NCBI RefSeq assembly: GCF_050947335.1
Contig: NW_027473495.1
Location: 124,001-188,000, forward strand
Direction of reading: 5' to 3'
Origin: Megachile rotundata
Taxonomy: Eukaryota > Arthropoda > Insecta > Hymenoptera > Megachilidae
DNA: 64,000 nt
Positions 14,351-29,580 of this stretch are shown here, piece by piece. Made by a program: the position numbers and the translations under genes. The notes beneath the pieces are model-generated. The model was not told where the DNA came from, searched no databases, and saw only the letters and a program-made list of their open reading frames with translations. The first letter of the stretch is position 1; every line of letters begins with the position of its first letter.

Positions 14351-15699
14351 TTGTATGATTGTGATTGTATGATGGTGATTGTATGACTGTGATTGTATGA
14401 TTGTGATTGTGCGAATGTGATTGTACGATTGTGATTGTACGATTGTGATTGTATGATTATGATTGTATGATTATGATAGTATGGTTGTGATTGTATGGTT
14501 GTGATGGTATGATTGCGATTGCATGATTGTGATTGTATGATTGTGATTGTATGATTGTGATTGTATGATTGTGATTGTATGATTGTGACTGTATGATTGT
14601 GACTGTATGATTGTGATTGTGTGATTGCGATTGTATGATGGCGACTGTATGACTGTGATTGTATGATTGTGATTGTATGATTGTGATTGTATGATAAGGA
14701 TTGTATGATTGTGATAGTATGATTGTGATTGTATGATTGTGATTGTATGATTGTGATTGTATGATTGTATTTGGGAGATTGTATTTTGGAGATTGTATTT
14801 TGGAGATTGTATTTTGGAGATTGTAATTGTATGATTGCGATTGTATGATTGTGATTGTATGATTGTGATTGTATGATTGTGATTGTATGATTGTGATTGT
14901 ATGATTGTGATAATATCATTGTGAATGTATGATTGTGATTGTATGTCTGTGATTGTATGATTGTGATTGTATGATTGTGATTGTATGATTGTGATTGTAT
15001 GATTGTGATTGTATGATTCTGATAGTATGATTGTGATTGTATGATTGTGATTGTATGATTGTGATTGTATGATTGTGATTGTATGATTGTGATTGTATGA
15101 TTGTGATTGTATGATGGTATTTGGGAGATTTTATTTTGGAGATTGTAAATGTATGATTGCGATTGTATGATTGTGATTGTATGATTGTGATTGTATGATT
15201 GTGATTGTATGATTGTGATTGTATGATTGTGATTGTATGATTGTGATTGTATGATTGCGATTGTATGATTGTGATTGTACGATTGTGATTGTATGATTGT
15301 AATTTTATGATTATGATTGTATGATTGTGATTGTATGATTGTGATTGTATGACTGTGATTGTATGATTGTGATTGTGCGATTGTGATCGTACGATTGTGA
15401 TTGTACGATTGTGATTTTACGATTGTGATTGTATGATTATGATTGTATGATTGTGATAGTATGATTGTGATTGTAAGATTGTGATTGTATGACTGTGATT
15501 GTATGATTGTGATTGTATGATTGTGATTGTATGATTAGGATTGTATGATTGTGATAGTATGATTGTGATTGTAAGATTGTGATTGTATGACTGTGATTGT
15601 ATGATTGTGATTGTATGATTGTGATTGTATGATTGTGATTGTATGGTTGTGATTGTATGATTGTGATTGTATGATTGTGGTGTATGATTGTGATTGTAT

Positions 15700-17280
15700 G
15701 ATTGTAATTGTATGATTATGATTGTATGATTGTGATTGTATGATTGTGATTGTATGATTCTGATAGTATGATTGAGATTGTATGATTGTGATTGTATGAT
15801 TGTGATTGTATGATTGTATTTGGGAGATTGTATTTGGGAGATTGTAATTGTATGATTGCGATTGTATGATTGAGATTGTATGATTGTGATTGTATGATTG
15901 TGATTGTATTATTGTGATAGTATGATTGTGATTGTATGATTGTGATTGTATGACTGTGATTGTATGATTGTGATTGTGCGAATGTGATTGTACGATTGTG
16001 ATTGTACGATTGTGATTGTATGATTATGATTGTATTATTATGATTGTATGATTGTGATTGCATGATTGTGATTGTATGATTGTGATAGTATGATTGTGAT
16101 TGTATGACTGTGATTGTATGACTGTGATTGTATGATTGTGATTGTATGATTGTCATTGTATGATTATGATTGTATGATTGTGATTGTATGATTGTGATTG
16201 TATGATTGTGATTGTATGACTGTGATTGTATGATTGTGATTGTGCGAATGTGATTGTACGATTGTGATTGTACGATTGTGATTGTATGATTATGATTGTA
16301 TGATTATGATAGTATGGTTGTGATTGTATGGTTGTGATGGTATGATTGCGATTGCATGATTGTGATTGTATGATTGTGATTGTATGATTGTGATTGTATG
16401 ATTGTGATTGTATGATTGTGACTGTATGATTGTGACTGTATGATTGTGATTGTGTGATTGCGATTGTATGATGGCGATTGTATGACTGTGATTGTATGAT
16501 TGTGATTGTATGATTGTGATTGTATGATTAGGATTGTATGATTGTGATAGTATGATTGTGATTGTGTGATTGTGATTGTATGATTGTGATTGTATGATTG
16601 TATTTGGGAGATTGTATTTTGGAGATTGTATTTTGGAGATTGTATTTTGGAGATTGTAATTGTATGATTGCGATTGTATGATTGTGATTGTATGATTGTG
16701 ATTGTATGATTGTGATTGTATGATTGTGATAATATCATTGTGAATGTATGATTGTGATTGTATGTCTGTGATTGTATGATTGTGATTGTATGATTGTGAT
16801 TGTATGATTGTGATTGTATGATTGTGATTGTATGATTCTGATAGTATGATTGTGATTGTATGATTGTGATTGTATGATTGTGATTGTATGATTGTGATTG
16901 TATGATTGTGATTGTATGATTGTGATTGTATGATGGTATTTGGGAGATTGTAATTGTATGATTGTGATTGTATGATTGTGATTGTATGATTGTGATTGTA
17001 TGATTGTGATTGTATGATTGTGATTGTATGATTGTGATTGTATGATTGCGATTGTATGATTGTGATTGTACGATTGTGATTGTATGATTGTAATTTTATG
17101 ATTATGATTGTATGATTGTGATTGTATGATTGTGATTGTACGATTGTGATTGTATGATTATGATTGTATTATTATGATTGTATGATTGTGATTGCATGAT
17201 TGTGATTGTATGATTGTGATAGTATGATTGTGATTGTATGACTGTGAATGGTATGACTGTGATTGTATGATTGTGATTGT
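15700..17280. repeat. Partial recopy of 12.7-14.3 kb
   Basis: The minus-strand open segments at 16,304-16,738 and 13,337-13,771 are nearly identical at an offset of 2,967 bp. That is 212 monomers minus one, as expected from the 13-bp unit at 15,674-15,686. The GATAATATC marker lies at 16,728. The downstream part carries a private 15-bp unit at 17,241-17,255. Confidence 0.85.
17241..17255. repeat. 15-bp slipped monomer
   Basis: The unit ACTGTGAATGGTATG is one base longer than the array monomer. The only other copy I found is at 23,835-23,849, in the same surrounding order of variants. The two sites probably descend from one +1 event copied by a segmental duplication. Confidence 0.9.
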
Positions 17281-17399
17281 ATGATTGTCATTGTATGATT
17301 ATGATTGTATGATTGTGATTGTATGATTGTGATTGTATGATTGTGATTGTATGACTGTGATTGTATGATTGTGATTGTGCGAATGTGATTGTACGATTG

Positions 17400-18680
17400 T
17401 GATTGTACGATTGTGATTGTATGATTATGATTGTATGATTATGATAGTATGGTTGTGATTGTATGGTTGTGATGGTATGATTGCGATTGCATGATTGTGA
17501 TTGTATGATTGTGATTGTATGATTGTGATTGTATGATTGTGATTGTATGATTGTGACTGTATGATTGTGACTGTATGATTGTGATTGTGTGATTGCGATT
17601 GTATGATGGCGACTGTATGACTGTGATTGTATGATTGTGATTGTATGATTGTGATTGTATGATAAGGATTGTATGATTGTGATAGTATGATTGTGATTGT
17701 ATGATTGTGATTGTATGATTGTGATTGTATGATTGTATTTGGGAGATTGTATTTTGGAGATTGTATTTTGGAGATTGTAATTGTATGATTGCGATTGTAT
17801 GATTGTGATTGTATGATTGTGATTGTATGATTGTGATTGTATGATTGTGATAATATCATTGTGAATGTATGATTGTGATTGTATGTCTGTGATTGTATGA
17901 TTGTGATTGTATGATTGTGATTGTATGATTGTGATTGTATGATTCTGATAGTATGATTGTGATTGTATGATTGTGATTGTATGATTGTGATTGTATGATT
18001 GTGATTGTATGATTGTGATTGTATGATTGTGATTGTATGATTGTGATTGTATGATGGTATTTGGGAGATTTTATTTTGGAGATTGTAATTGTATGATTGC
18101 GATTGTATGATTGTGATTGTATGATTGTGATTGTATGATTGTGATTGTATGATTGTGATTGTATGATTGTGATTGTATGATTGTGATTGTATGATTGTGA
18201 TTGTATGATTGCGATTGTATGACTGTGATTGTACGATTGTGATTGTATAATTGTAATTTTATGATTATGATTGTATGATTGTGATTGTATGATTGTGATT
18301 GTATGACTGTGATTGTATGATTGTGATTGTGCGATTGTGATCGTACGATTGTGATTGTACGATTGTGATTTTACGATTGTGATTGTATGATTATGATTGT
18401 ATGATTGTGATAGTATGATTGTGATTGTAAGATTGTGATTGTATGACTGTGATTGTATGATTGTGATTGTATGATTGTGATTGTATGATTAGGATTGTAT
18501 GATTGTGATAGTATGATTGTGATTGTATGATTGTGATTGTATGATTGTGATTGTATGGTTGTGATTGTATGATTGTGATTGTATGATTGTGATTGTATGG
18601 TTGTGATTGTATGATTGTGATTGTATGATTGTGGTGTATGATTGTGATTGTATGATTGTAATTGTATGATTATGATTGTA
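17400..18680. repeat. GATAATATC and ACG cassette region
   Basis: GATAATATC occurs at 17,849, followed by a TTTGGGAG cassette near 18,058 whose second unit has TTTTATTTTGG, and by an ACG cassette with GATCG near 18,340. The 13-bp unit at 18,628-18,640 closes the segment. The same landmark series recurs at about 24.45-25.25 kb and 36.1-36.9 kb. Confidence 0.8.
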
Positions 18681-20060
18681 TGATTGTGATTGTATGATTG
18701 TGATTGTATGATTGTGATTGTATGATTGTGATTGTATGATTGTGATTGTATGATTGTGATTGTATGATTGTGATTGTATGATTGTGATAGTATGATTGTG
18801 ATAGTATGACTGTGATTGTATGACTGTGATTGTATGATTGTGATTGTATGATTGTGATTGTCTGATTGTGGTTGTATGATTGTGATTGTATGATTGTGAT
18901 TGTATGATTATGATTGTATGATTATGATTGTATGATTGTGATTGCATGATTGTGATTGTATGACTGTGATAATATGATTGTGATTGTATGACTGTGATTG
19001 TATGATTGTGATTGTGCGATTGTGAATGTACGATTGTGATTGTACGATTGTGATTTTACGATTGTGATTGTATGATTATGATTGTATGATTGTGATAGTA
19101 TGATCGTGATTGTAAGATTGTGATTGTATGACTGTGATTGTATGATTGTGATTGTATGATTGTGATTGTATGATTGTGATAGTATGATTGTGATAGTATG
19201 ACTGTGGTTGTATGACTGTGATTGTATGATTGTGATTGTATGATTGTGATTGTCTGATTGTGGTTGTATGATTGTGATTGTATGATTGTGATTGTATGAT
19301 TATGATTGTATGATTATGATTGTATGATTGTGATTGCATGATTGTGATTGTATGATTGTGATAATATGATTGTGATTGTATGACTGTGATTGTATGACTG
19401 TCATTGTATGATTGTGATTGTATGATTCTGATAGTATGATTGTGATTGTATGATTGTGATTGTATGATTGTGATTGTATGATTGTATCTGGGAGATTGTA
19501 ATTGTATGATTGCGATTGTATGATTGAGATTGTATGATTGTGATTGTATGATTGTGATTGTATGATTGTGATTGTATGATTGTGATAGTATGATTGTGAT
19601 TGTAAGATTGTGATTGTATGATTGTGGTTGTATGATTGTGATTGTGTGATTGTGATTGTATGATTGTGATTGTATGATTGTGATTGTATGATTTTGATTG
19701 TATGATTATGATAGTATGATTGAAATTGTATGATTATGATTGTATGATTGTGATTGTATGATTGTGATGGTATGATTGTGATTGTATGATTGCGATAGTA
19801 TGATTGTGATTGTATGATTGTGATTGTATGATTGTGATTGTATGATTGCGATTGTATGATTGTGATTGTATGATTATAATTGTATTATTGTGATTGTATG
19901 ATTATGATAGTATGGTTGTGATTGTATGATTGTGATTGTATGATTGTGATTGTATGATTGCGATAGTATGATTGGGATTGTATGATTGTGATTGTATGAT
20001 TGTGACTGTATGATTGTGATTGTATGATTGTGATTGCGTGATTGTGATTGTATGATTGTG
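18680..20060. repeat. 1.38-kb segment, left copy (offset 1,960 bp)
   Basis: The order of variants matches about 20,640-22,020 at an offset of 1,960 bp, exactly 140 monomers. Landmarks are the GATCGTG variant with its ACG cassette near 19,015-19,110, the ATTGAAATTG variant near 19,722 and the TATAATTGTATTATTG run near 19,873. One private change is visible: TATCTGGGAG at about 19,486-19,495, where other copies have TATTTGGGAG. Confidence 0.85.
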
Positions 20061-20640
20061 ATTGCATGATTGCGATTGTATGATTGAGATTGCATGATTT
20101 TGTATGTATGATTGTGATTGTATGATTGTGATAGTATGATTGTGATTGTAAGATTGTGATTGCATGATTGTCATTGTATGATTATGGTTGTATGATTGTG
20201 ATTGCATGATTGTGATTGTATGATTGTGATTGCATGATTTTGAATGTATGATTGTGATTGTATGATTGTGATTGTATGTCTGTGATTGTATGATTGTGAT
20301 TGTATGATTGTGATTGTATGATTGTGATTGTATGATTCTGATAGTATGATTGAGATTGTATGATTGTGATTGTATGATTGTGATTGTATGATTGTATTTG
20401 GGAGATTGTATTTGGGAGATTGTAATTGTATGATTGCGATTGTATGATTGAGATTGTATGATTGTGATTGTATGATTGTGATTGTATTATTGTGATAGTA
20501 TGATTGTGATTGTGTGATTGTGACTGTATGACTGTGATTGTATGATTGTGATTGTATGATTGTGATTGTATGATTGTGATAGTATGATTGTGATTGTATG
20601 ATTGTGATTGTATGACTGTGATTGTATGATTGTGATTGTG
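20060..20640. repeat. Spacer between the 1,960-bp-spaced copies
   Basis: This holds two TTTTGNATG-type variants (near 20,098 and 20,238), a GTATGTCTG variant, a doubled TTTGGGAG unit near 20,397 and the start of a TGCGAATG cassette. The same order is found at 27,130-27,710 and 31,525-32,105, so it belongs to the higher-order unit that is duplicated at 26-35 kb. Confidence 0.8.
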
Positions 20641-22020
20641 CGAATGTGATTGTACGATTGTGATTGTACGATTGTGATTGTATGATTGTGATTGTATGAT
20701 TGTGATTGTATGATTGTGATTGTATGATTGTGATTGTATGATTGTGATAGTATGATTGTGATAGTATGACTGTGATTGTATGACTGTGATTGTATGATTG
20801 TGATTGTATGATTGTGATTGTCTGATTGTGGTTGTATGATTGTGATTGTATGATTGTGATTGTATGATTATGATTGTATGATTATGATTGTATGATTGTG
20901 ATTGCATGATTGCGATTGTATGACTGTGATAATATGATTGTGATTGTATGACTGTGATTGTATGATTGTGATTGTGCGATTGTGAATGTACGATTGTGAT
21001 TGTACGATTGTGATTTTACGATTGTGATTGTATGATTATGATTGTATGATTGTGATAGTATGATCGTGATTGTAAGATTGTGATTGTATGACTGTGATTG
21101 TATGATTGTGATTGTATGATTGTGATTGTATGATTGTGATAGTATGATTGTGATAGTATGACTGTGGTTGTATGACTGTGATTGTATGATTGTGATTGTA
21201 TGATTGTGATTGTCTGATTGTGGTTGTATGATTGTGATTGTATGATTGTGATTGTATGATTATGATTGTATGATTATGATTGTATGATTGTGATTGCATG
21301 ATTGTGATTGTATGATTGTGATAATATGATTGTGATTGTATGACTGTGATTGTATGACTGTCATTGTATGATTGTGATTGTATGATTCTGATAGTATGAT
21401 TGTGATTGTATGATTGTGATTGTATGATTGTGATTGTATGATTGTATTTGGGAGATTGTAATTGTATGATTGCGATTGTATGATTGAGATTGTATGATTG
21501 TGATTGTATGATTGTGATTGTATGATTGTGATTGTATGATTGTGATAGTATGATTGTGATTGTAAGATTGTGATTGTATGATTGTGGTTGTATGATTGTG
21601 ATTGTGTGATTGTGATTGTATGATTGTGATTGTATGATTGTGATTGTATGATTTTGATTGTATGATTATGATAGTATGATTGAAATTGTATGATTATGAT
21701 TGTATGATTGTGATTGTATAATTGTGATGGTATGATTGTGATTGTATGATTGCGATAGTATGATTGTGATTGTATGATTGTGATTGTATGATTGTGATTG
21801 TATGATTGCGATTGTATGATTGTGATTGTATGATTATAATTGTATTATTGTGATTGTATGATTATGATAGTATGGTAGTGATTGTATGATTGTGATTGTA
21901 TGATTGTGATTGTATGATTGCGATAGTATGATTGGGATTGTATGATTGTGATTGTATGATTGTGACTGTATGATTGTGATTGTATGATTGTGATTGCGTG
22001 ATTGTGATTGTATGATTGAG
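20640..22020. repeat. 1.38-kb segment, right copy (offset 1,960 bp)
   Basis: Partner of about 18,680-20,060. The two copies keep the same monomer register across 140 units. Homology ends near 22,018, where this copy passes directly into a TTTTGTATG variant and the left copy continues with GATTGCGATT. Confidence 0.85.
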
Positions 22021-22859
22021 ATTGCATGATTTTGTATGTATGATTGTGATTGTATGATTGTGATTGTATGATTGTGACTGTATGATTGTGACTGTATGAT
22101 TGTGATTGTGTGATTGCGATTGTATGATGGCGACTGTATGACTGCGATTGTATGATTGTGATTGTATGATTGTGATTGTATGATAAGGATTGTATGATTG
22201 TGATAGTATGATTGTGATTGTATGATTGTGATTGTATGATTGTGATTGTATGATTGTATTTGGGAGATTGTATTTTGGAGATTGTATTTTGGAGATTGTA
22301 TTTTGGAGATTGTAATTGTATGATTGCGATTGTATGATTGTGATTGTATGATTGTGATTGTATGATTGTGATTGTATGATTGTGATTGTATGATTGTATT
22401 TGGGAGATTGTATTTGGGAGATTGTAATTGTATGATTGCGATTGTATGATTGAGATTGTATGATTGTGATTGTATGATTGTGATTGTATTATTGTGATAG
22501 TATGATTGTGATTGTATGATTGTGATTGTATGACTGTGATTGTATGATTGTGATTGTGCGAATGTGATTGTACGATTGTGATTGTACGATTGTGATTGTA
22601 CGATTATGATTGTATTATTATGATTGTATGATTGTGATTGCATGATTGTGATTGTATGATTGTGATAGTATGATTGTGATTGTATGACTGTGATTGTATG
22701 ACTGTGATTGTATGACTGTGATTGTATGATTGTGATTGTATGATTGTCATTGTATGATTATGATTGTATGATTGTGATTGTATGATTGTGATTGTATGAT
22801 TGTGATTGTATGACTGTGATTGTATGATTGTGATTGTGCGAATGTGATTGTACGATTGT

Positions 22860-25300
22860 GATTGTACGATTGTGATTGTATGATTATGATTGTATGATTA
22901 TGATAGTATGGTTGTGATTGTATGGTTGTGATGGTATGATTGCGATTGCATGATTGTGATTGTATGATTGTGATTGTATGATTGTGATTGTATGATTGTG
23001 ATTGTATGATTGTGACTGTATGATTGTGACTGTATGATTGTGATTGTGTGATTGCGATTGTATGATGGCGATTGTATGACTGTGATTGTATGATTGTGAT
23101 TGTATGATTGTGATTGTATGATTAGGATTGTATGATTGTGATAGTATGATTGTGATTGTATGATTGTGATTGTATGATTGTGATTGTATGATTGTATTTG
23201 GGAGATTGTATTTTGGAGATTGTATTTTGGAGATTGTATTTTGGAGATTGTAATTGTATGATTGCGATTGTATGATTGTGATTGTATGATTGTGATTGTA
23301 TGATTGTGATTGTATGATTGTGATAATATCATTGTGAATGTATGATTGTGATTGTATGTCTGTGATTGTATGATTGCGATTGTATGATTGTGATTGTATG
23401 ATTGTGATTGTATGATTCTGATAGTATGATTGTGATTGTATGATTGTGATTGTATGATTGTGATTGTATGATTGTGATTGTATGATTGTGATTGTATGAT
23501 GGTATTTGGGAGATTGTAATTGTATGATTGCGATTGTATGATTGTGATTGTATGATTGTGATTGTATGATTGTGATTGTATGATTGTGATTGTATGATTG
23601 TGATTGTATGATTGTGATTGTATGATTGTGATTGTATGATTGCGATTGTATGATTGTGATTGTACGATTGTGATTGTATGATTGTAATTTTATGATTATG
23701 ATTGTATGATTGTGATTGTATGATTGTGATTGTACGATTGTGATTGTATGATTATGATTGTATTATTATGATTGTATGATTGTGATTGCATGATTGTGAT
23801 TGTATGATTGTGATAGTATGATTGTGATTGTATGACTGTGAATGGTATGACTGTGATTGTATGATTGTGATTGTATGATTGTCATTGTATGATTATGATT
23901 GTATGATTGTGATTGTATGATTGTGATTGTATGATTGTGATTGTATGACTGTGATTGTATGATTGTGATTGTGCGAATGTGATTGTACGATTGTGATTGT
24001 ACGATTGTGATTGTATGATTATGATTGTTTGATTATGATAGTATGGTTGTGATTGTATGGTTGTGATGGTATGATTGCGATTGCATGATTGTGATTGTAT
24101 GATTGTGATTGTATGATTGTGATTGTATGATTGTGATTGTATGATTGTGACTGTATGATTGTGACTGTATGATTGTGATTGTGTGATTGCGATTGTATGA
24201 TGGCGACTGTATGACTGTGATTGTATGATTGTGATTGTATGATTGTGATTGTATGATAAGGATTGTATGATTGTGATAGTATGATTGTGATTGTATGATT
24301 GTGATTGTATGATTGTGATTGTATGATTGTATTTGGGAGATTGTATTTTGGAGATTGTATTTTGGAGATTGTATTTTGGAGATTGTAATTGTATGATTGC
24401 GATTGTATGATTGTGATTGTATGATTGTGATTGTATGATTGTGATTGTATGATTGTGATAATATCATTGTGAATGTATGATTGTGATTGTATGTCTGTGA
24501 TTGTATGATTGTGATTGTATGATTGTGATTGTATGATTGTGATTGTATGATTCTGATAGTATGATTGTGATTGTATGATTGTGATTGTATGATTGTGATT
24601 GTATGATTGTGATTGTATGATAGTGATTGTATGATTGTGATTGTATGATTGTGATTGTATGATGGTATTTGGGAGATTTTATTTTGGAGATTGTAATTGT
24701 ATGATTGCGATTGTATGATTGTGATTGTATGATTGTGATTGTATGATTGTGATTGTATGATTGTGATTGTATGATTGTGATTGTATGATTGTGATTGTAT
24801 GATTGTGATTGTATGATTGCGATTGTATGACTGTGATTGTACGATTGTGATTGTATGATTGTAATTTTATGATTATGATTGTATGATTGTGATTGTATGA
24901 TTGTGATTGTATGACTGTGATTGTATGATTGTGATTGTGCGATTGTGATCGTACGATTGTGATTGTACGATTGTGATTTTACGATTGTGATTGTATGATT
25001 ATGATTGTATGATTGTGATAGTATGATTGTGATTGTAAGATTGTGATTGTATGACTGTGATTGTATGATTGTGATTGTATGATTGTGATTGTATGATTAG
25101 GATTGTATGATTGTGATAGTATGATTGTGATTGTATGATTGTGATTGTATGATTGTGATTGTATGGTTGTGATTGTATGATTGTGATTGTATGATTGTGA
25201 TTGTATGGTTGTGATTGTATGATTGTGATTGTATGATTGTGGTGTATGATTGTGATTGTATGATTGTAATTGTATGATTATGATTGTATGATTGTGATTG
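22860..25300. repeat. Block related to 34.8-36.95 kb
   Basis: The open minus-strand segment 22,898-23,332 matches 34,854-35,288 at an offset of 11,956 bp (854 monomers). The segment 24,033-24,467 matches 35,722-36,156. The GATAATATC marker lies at 23,322 and 24,457 here and at 35,278 and 36,146 there. Spacing between the markers is 1,135 bp here and 868 bp there. The difference is 19 monomers plus the single extra base of the 15-bp unit at 23,835. Confidence 0.85.
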
Positions 25301-26248
25301 TATGATTGTGATTGTATGATTGTGATTGTATGATTGTGATTGTATGATTGTGATTGTATGATTGTGATTGTATGATTGTGATAGTATGATTGTGATAGTA
25401 TGACTGTGATTGTATGACTGTGATTGTATGATTGTGATTGTATGATTGTGATTGTCTGATTGTGGTTGTATGATTGTGATTGTATGATTGTGATTGTATG
25501 ATTATGATTGTATGATTATGATTGTATGATTGTGATTGCATGATTGTGATTGTATGACTGTGATAATATGATTGTGATTGTATGACTGTGATTGTATGAT
25601 TGTGATTGTGCGATTGTGAATGTACGATTGTGATTGTACGATTGTGATTTTACGATTGTGATTGTATGATTATGATTGTATGATTGTGATAGTATGATCG
25701 TGATTGTAAGATTGTGATTGTATGACTGTGATTGTATGATTGTGATTGTATGATTGTGATTGTATGATTGTGATAGTATGATTGTGATAGTATGACTGTG
25801 GTTGTATGACTGTGATTGTATGATTGTGATTGTATGATTGTGATTGTCTGATTGTGGTTGTATGATTGTGATTGTATGATTGTGATTGTATGATTATGAT
25901 TGTATGATTATGATTGTATGATTGTGATTGCATGATTGTGATTGTATGATTGTGATAATATGATTGTGATTGTATGACTGTGATTGTATGACTGTCATTG
26001 TATGATTGTGATTGTATGATTCTGATAGTATGATTGTGATTGTATGATTGTGATTGTATGATTGTGATTGTATGATTGTATTTGGGAGATTGTAATTGTA
26101 TGATTGCGATTGTATGATTGAGATTGTATGATTGTGATTGTATGATTGTGATTGTATGATTGTGATTGTATGATTGTGATAGTATGATTGTGATTGTAAG
26201 ATTGTGATTGTATGATTGTGGTTGTATGATTGTGATTGTGTGATTGTG

Positions 26249-29200
26249 ATTGTATGATTGTGATTGTATGATTGTGATTGTATGATTTTGATTGTATGAT
26301 TATGATAGTATGATTGAAATTGTATGATTATGATTGTATGATTGTGATTGTATGATTGTGATGGTATGATTGTGATTGTATGATTGCGATAGTATGATTG
26401 TGATTGTATGATTGTGATTGTATGATTGTGATTGTATGATTGCGATTGTATGATTGTGATTGTATGATTATAATTGTATTATTGTGATTGTATGATTATG
26501 ATAGTATGGTTGTGATTGTATGATTGTGATTGTATGATTGTGATTGTATGATTGCGATAGTATGATTGGGATTGTATGATTGTGATTGTATGATTGTGAC
26601 TGTATGATTGTGATTGTATGATTGTGATTGCGTGATTGTGATTGTATGATTGAGATTGCATGATTTTGTATGTATGATTGTGATTGTATGATTGTGATAG
26701 TATGATTGTGATTGTAAGATTGTGATTGCATGATTGTCATTGTATGATTATGGTTGTATGATTGTGATTGCATGATTGTGATTGTATGATTGTGATTGCA
26801 TGATTTTGAATGTATGATTGAGATTGCATGATTTTGTATGTATGATTGTGATTGTATGATTGTGATAGTATGATTGTGATTGTAAGATTGTGATTGCATG
26901 ATTGTCATTGTATGATTATGGTTGTATGATTGCGATTGTATGATTGTGATTGTATGATTGTGATAGTATGATTGTGATAGTATGACTGTGATTGTATGAC
27001 TGTGATTGTATGATTGTGACTGTATGATTGTGATTGTCTGATTGTGGTTGTATGATTGTGATTGTATGATGGTGATTGTATGATTGTCATTGTATGATTA
27101 TCATTGTATGATTGTGATTGCATGATTGCGATTGTATGATTGAGATTGCATGATTTTGTATGTATGATTGTGATTGTATGATTGTGATAGTATGATTGTG
27201 ATTGTAAGATTGTGATTGCATGATTGTCATTGTATGATTATGGTTGTATGATTGTGATTGCATGATTGTGATTGTATGATTGTGATTGCATGATTTTGAA
27301 TGTATGATTGTGATTGTATGATTGTGATTGTATGTCTGTGATTGTATGATTGTGATTGTATGATTGTGATTGTATGATTGTGATTGTATGATTCTGATAG
27401 TATGATTGAGATTGTATGATTGTGATTGTATGATTGTGATTGTATGATTGTATTTGGGAGATTGTATTTGGGAGATTGTAATTGTATGATTGCGATTGTA
27501 TGATTGAGATTGTATGATTGTGATTGTATGATTGTGATTGTATTATTGTGATAGTATGATTGTGATTGTGTGATTGTGACTGTATGACTGTGATTGTATG
27601 ATTGTGATTGTATGATTGTGATTTTATGATTGTGATAGTATGATTGTGATTGTATGATTGTGATTGTATGACTGTGATTGTATGATTGTGATTGTGCGAA
27701 TGTGATTGTACGATTGTGATTGTACGATTGTGATTGTATGATTGTGATTGTATGATTGTGATTGTATGATTGTGATTGTATGATTGTGATTGTATGATTG
27801 TGATTGTATGATTGTGATAGTATGATTGTGATAGTATGACTGTGATTGTATGACTGTGATTGTATGATTGTGATTGTATGATTGTGATTGTCTGATTGTG
27901 GTTGTATGATTGTGATTGTATGATTGTGATTGTATGATTATGATTGTATGATTATGATTGTATGATTGTGATTGCATGATTGCGATTGTATGACTGTGAT
28001 AATATGATTGTGATTGTATGACTGTGATTGTATGATTGTGATTGTGCGATTGTGAATGTACGATTGTGATTGTACGATTGTGATTTTACGATTGTGATTG
28101 TATGATTATGATTGTATGATTGTGATAGTATGATCGTGATTGTAAGATTGTGATTGTATGACTGTGATTGTATGATTGTGATTGTATGATTGTGATTGTA
28201 TGATTGTGATAGTATGATTGTGATAGTATGACTGTGGTTGTATGACTGTGATTGTATGATTGTGATTGTATGATTGTGATTGTCTGATTGTGGTTGTATG
28301 ATTGTGATTGTATGATTGTGATTGTATGATTATGATTGTATGATTATGATTGTATGATTGTGATTGCATGATTGTGATTGTATGATTGTGATAATATGAT
28401 TGTGATTGTATGACTGTGATTGTATGACTGTCATTGTATGATTGTGATTGTATGATTCTGATAGTATGATTGTGATTGTATGATTGTGATTGTATGATTG
28501 TGATTGTATGATTGTATTTGGGAGATTGTAATTGTATGATTGCGATTGTATGATTGAGATTGTATGATTGTGATTGTATGATTGTGATTGTATGATTGTG
28601 ATTGTATGATTGTGATAGTATGATTGTGATTGTAAGATTGTGATTGTATGATTGTGGTTGTATGATTGTGATTGTGTGATTGTGATTGTATGATTGTGAT
28701 TGTATGATTGTGATTGTATGATTTTGATTGTATGATTATGATAGTATGATTGAAATTGTATGATTATGATTGTATGATTGTGATTGTATGATTGTGATGG
28801 TATGATTGTGATTGTATGATTGCGATAGTATGATTGTGATTGTATGATTGTGATTGTATGATTGTGATTGTATGATTGCGATTGTATGATTGTGATTGTA
28901 TGATTATAATTGTATTATTGTGATTGTATGATTATGATAGTATGGTTGTGATTGTATGATTGTGATTGTATGATTGTGATTGTATGATTGCGATAGTATG
29001 ATTGGGATTGTATGATTGTGATTGTATGATTGTGACTGTATGATTGTGATTGTATGATTGTGATTGCGTGATTGTGATTGTATGATTGAGATTGCATGAT
29101 TTTGTATGTATGATTGTGATTGTATGATTGTGATAGTATGATTGTGATTGTAAGATTGTGATTGCATGATTGTCATTGTATGATTATGGTTGTATGATTG

Positions 29201-29580
29201 TGATTGCATGATTGTGATTGTATGATTGTGATTGCATGATTTTGAATGTATGATTGAGATTGCATGATTTTGTATGTATGATTGTGATTGTATGATTGTG
29301 ATAGTATGATTGTGATTGTAAGATTGTGATTGCATGATTGTCATTGTATGATTATGGTTGTATGATTGCGATTGTATGATTGTGATTGTATGATTGTGAT
29401 AGTATGATTGTGATAGTATGACTGTGATTGTATGACTGTGATTGTATGATTGTGACTGTATGATTGTGATTGTCTGATTGTGGTTGTATGATTGTGATTG
29501 TATGATGGTGATTGTATGATTGTCATTGTATGATTATCATTGTATGATTGTGATTGCATGATTGCGATTGTATGATTGAG
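26249..29580. repeat. Nested 2,436-bp repeat inside copy 1
   Basis: Landmarks at 26,468 and 26,905 recur at 28,904 and 29,341, an offset of 2,436 bp or 174 monomers. The relation also extends left, with 25,670 matching 28,106. The same 2,436-bp offset links 30,864 and 33,300 in the second 4,396-bp copy, so the 2,436-bp duplication came first and was carried along. Farther along, 27,451 has two TTTGGGAG units where 29,887 has one, a one-monomer indel. Confidence 0.9.

Noticed and set aside
23835..23849. Insertion boundary of a mobile element at the +1 slipped unit
   Set aside because: Only one base is added, with no target-site duplication or foreign sequence; it is a copied slip event shared with 17,241-17,255.
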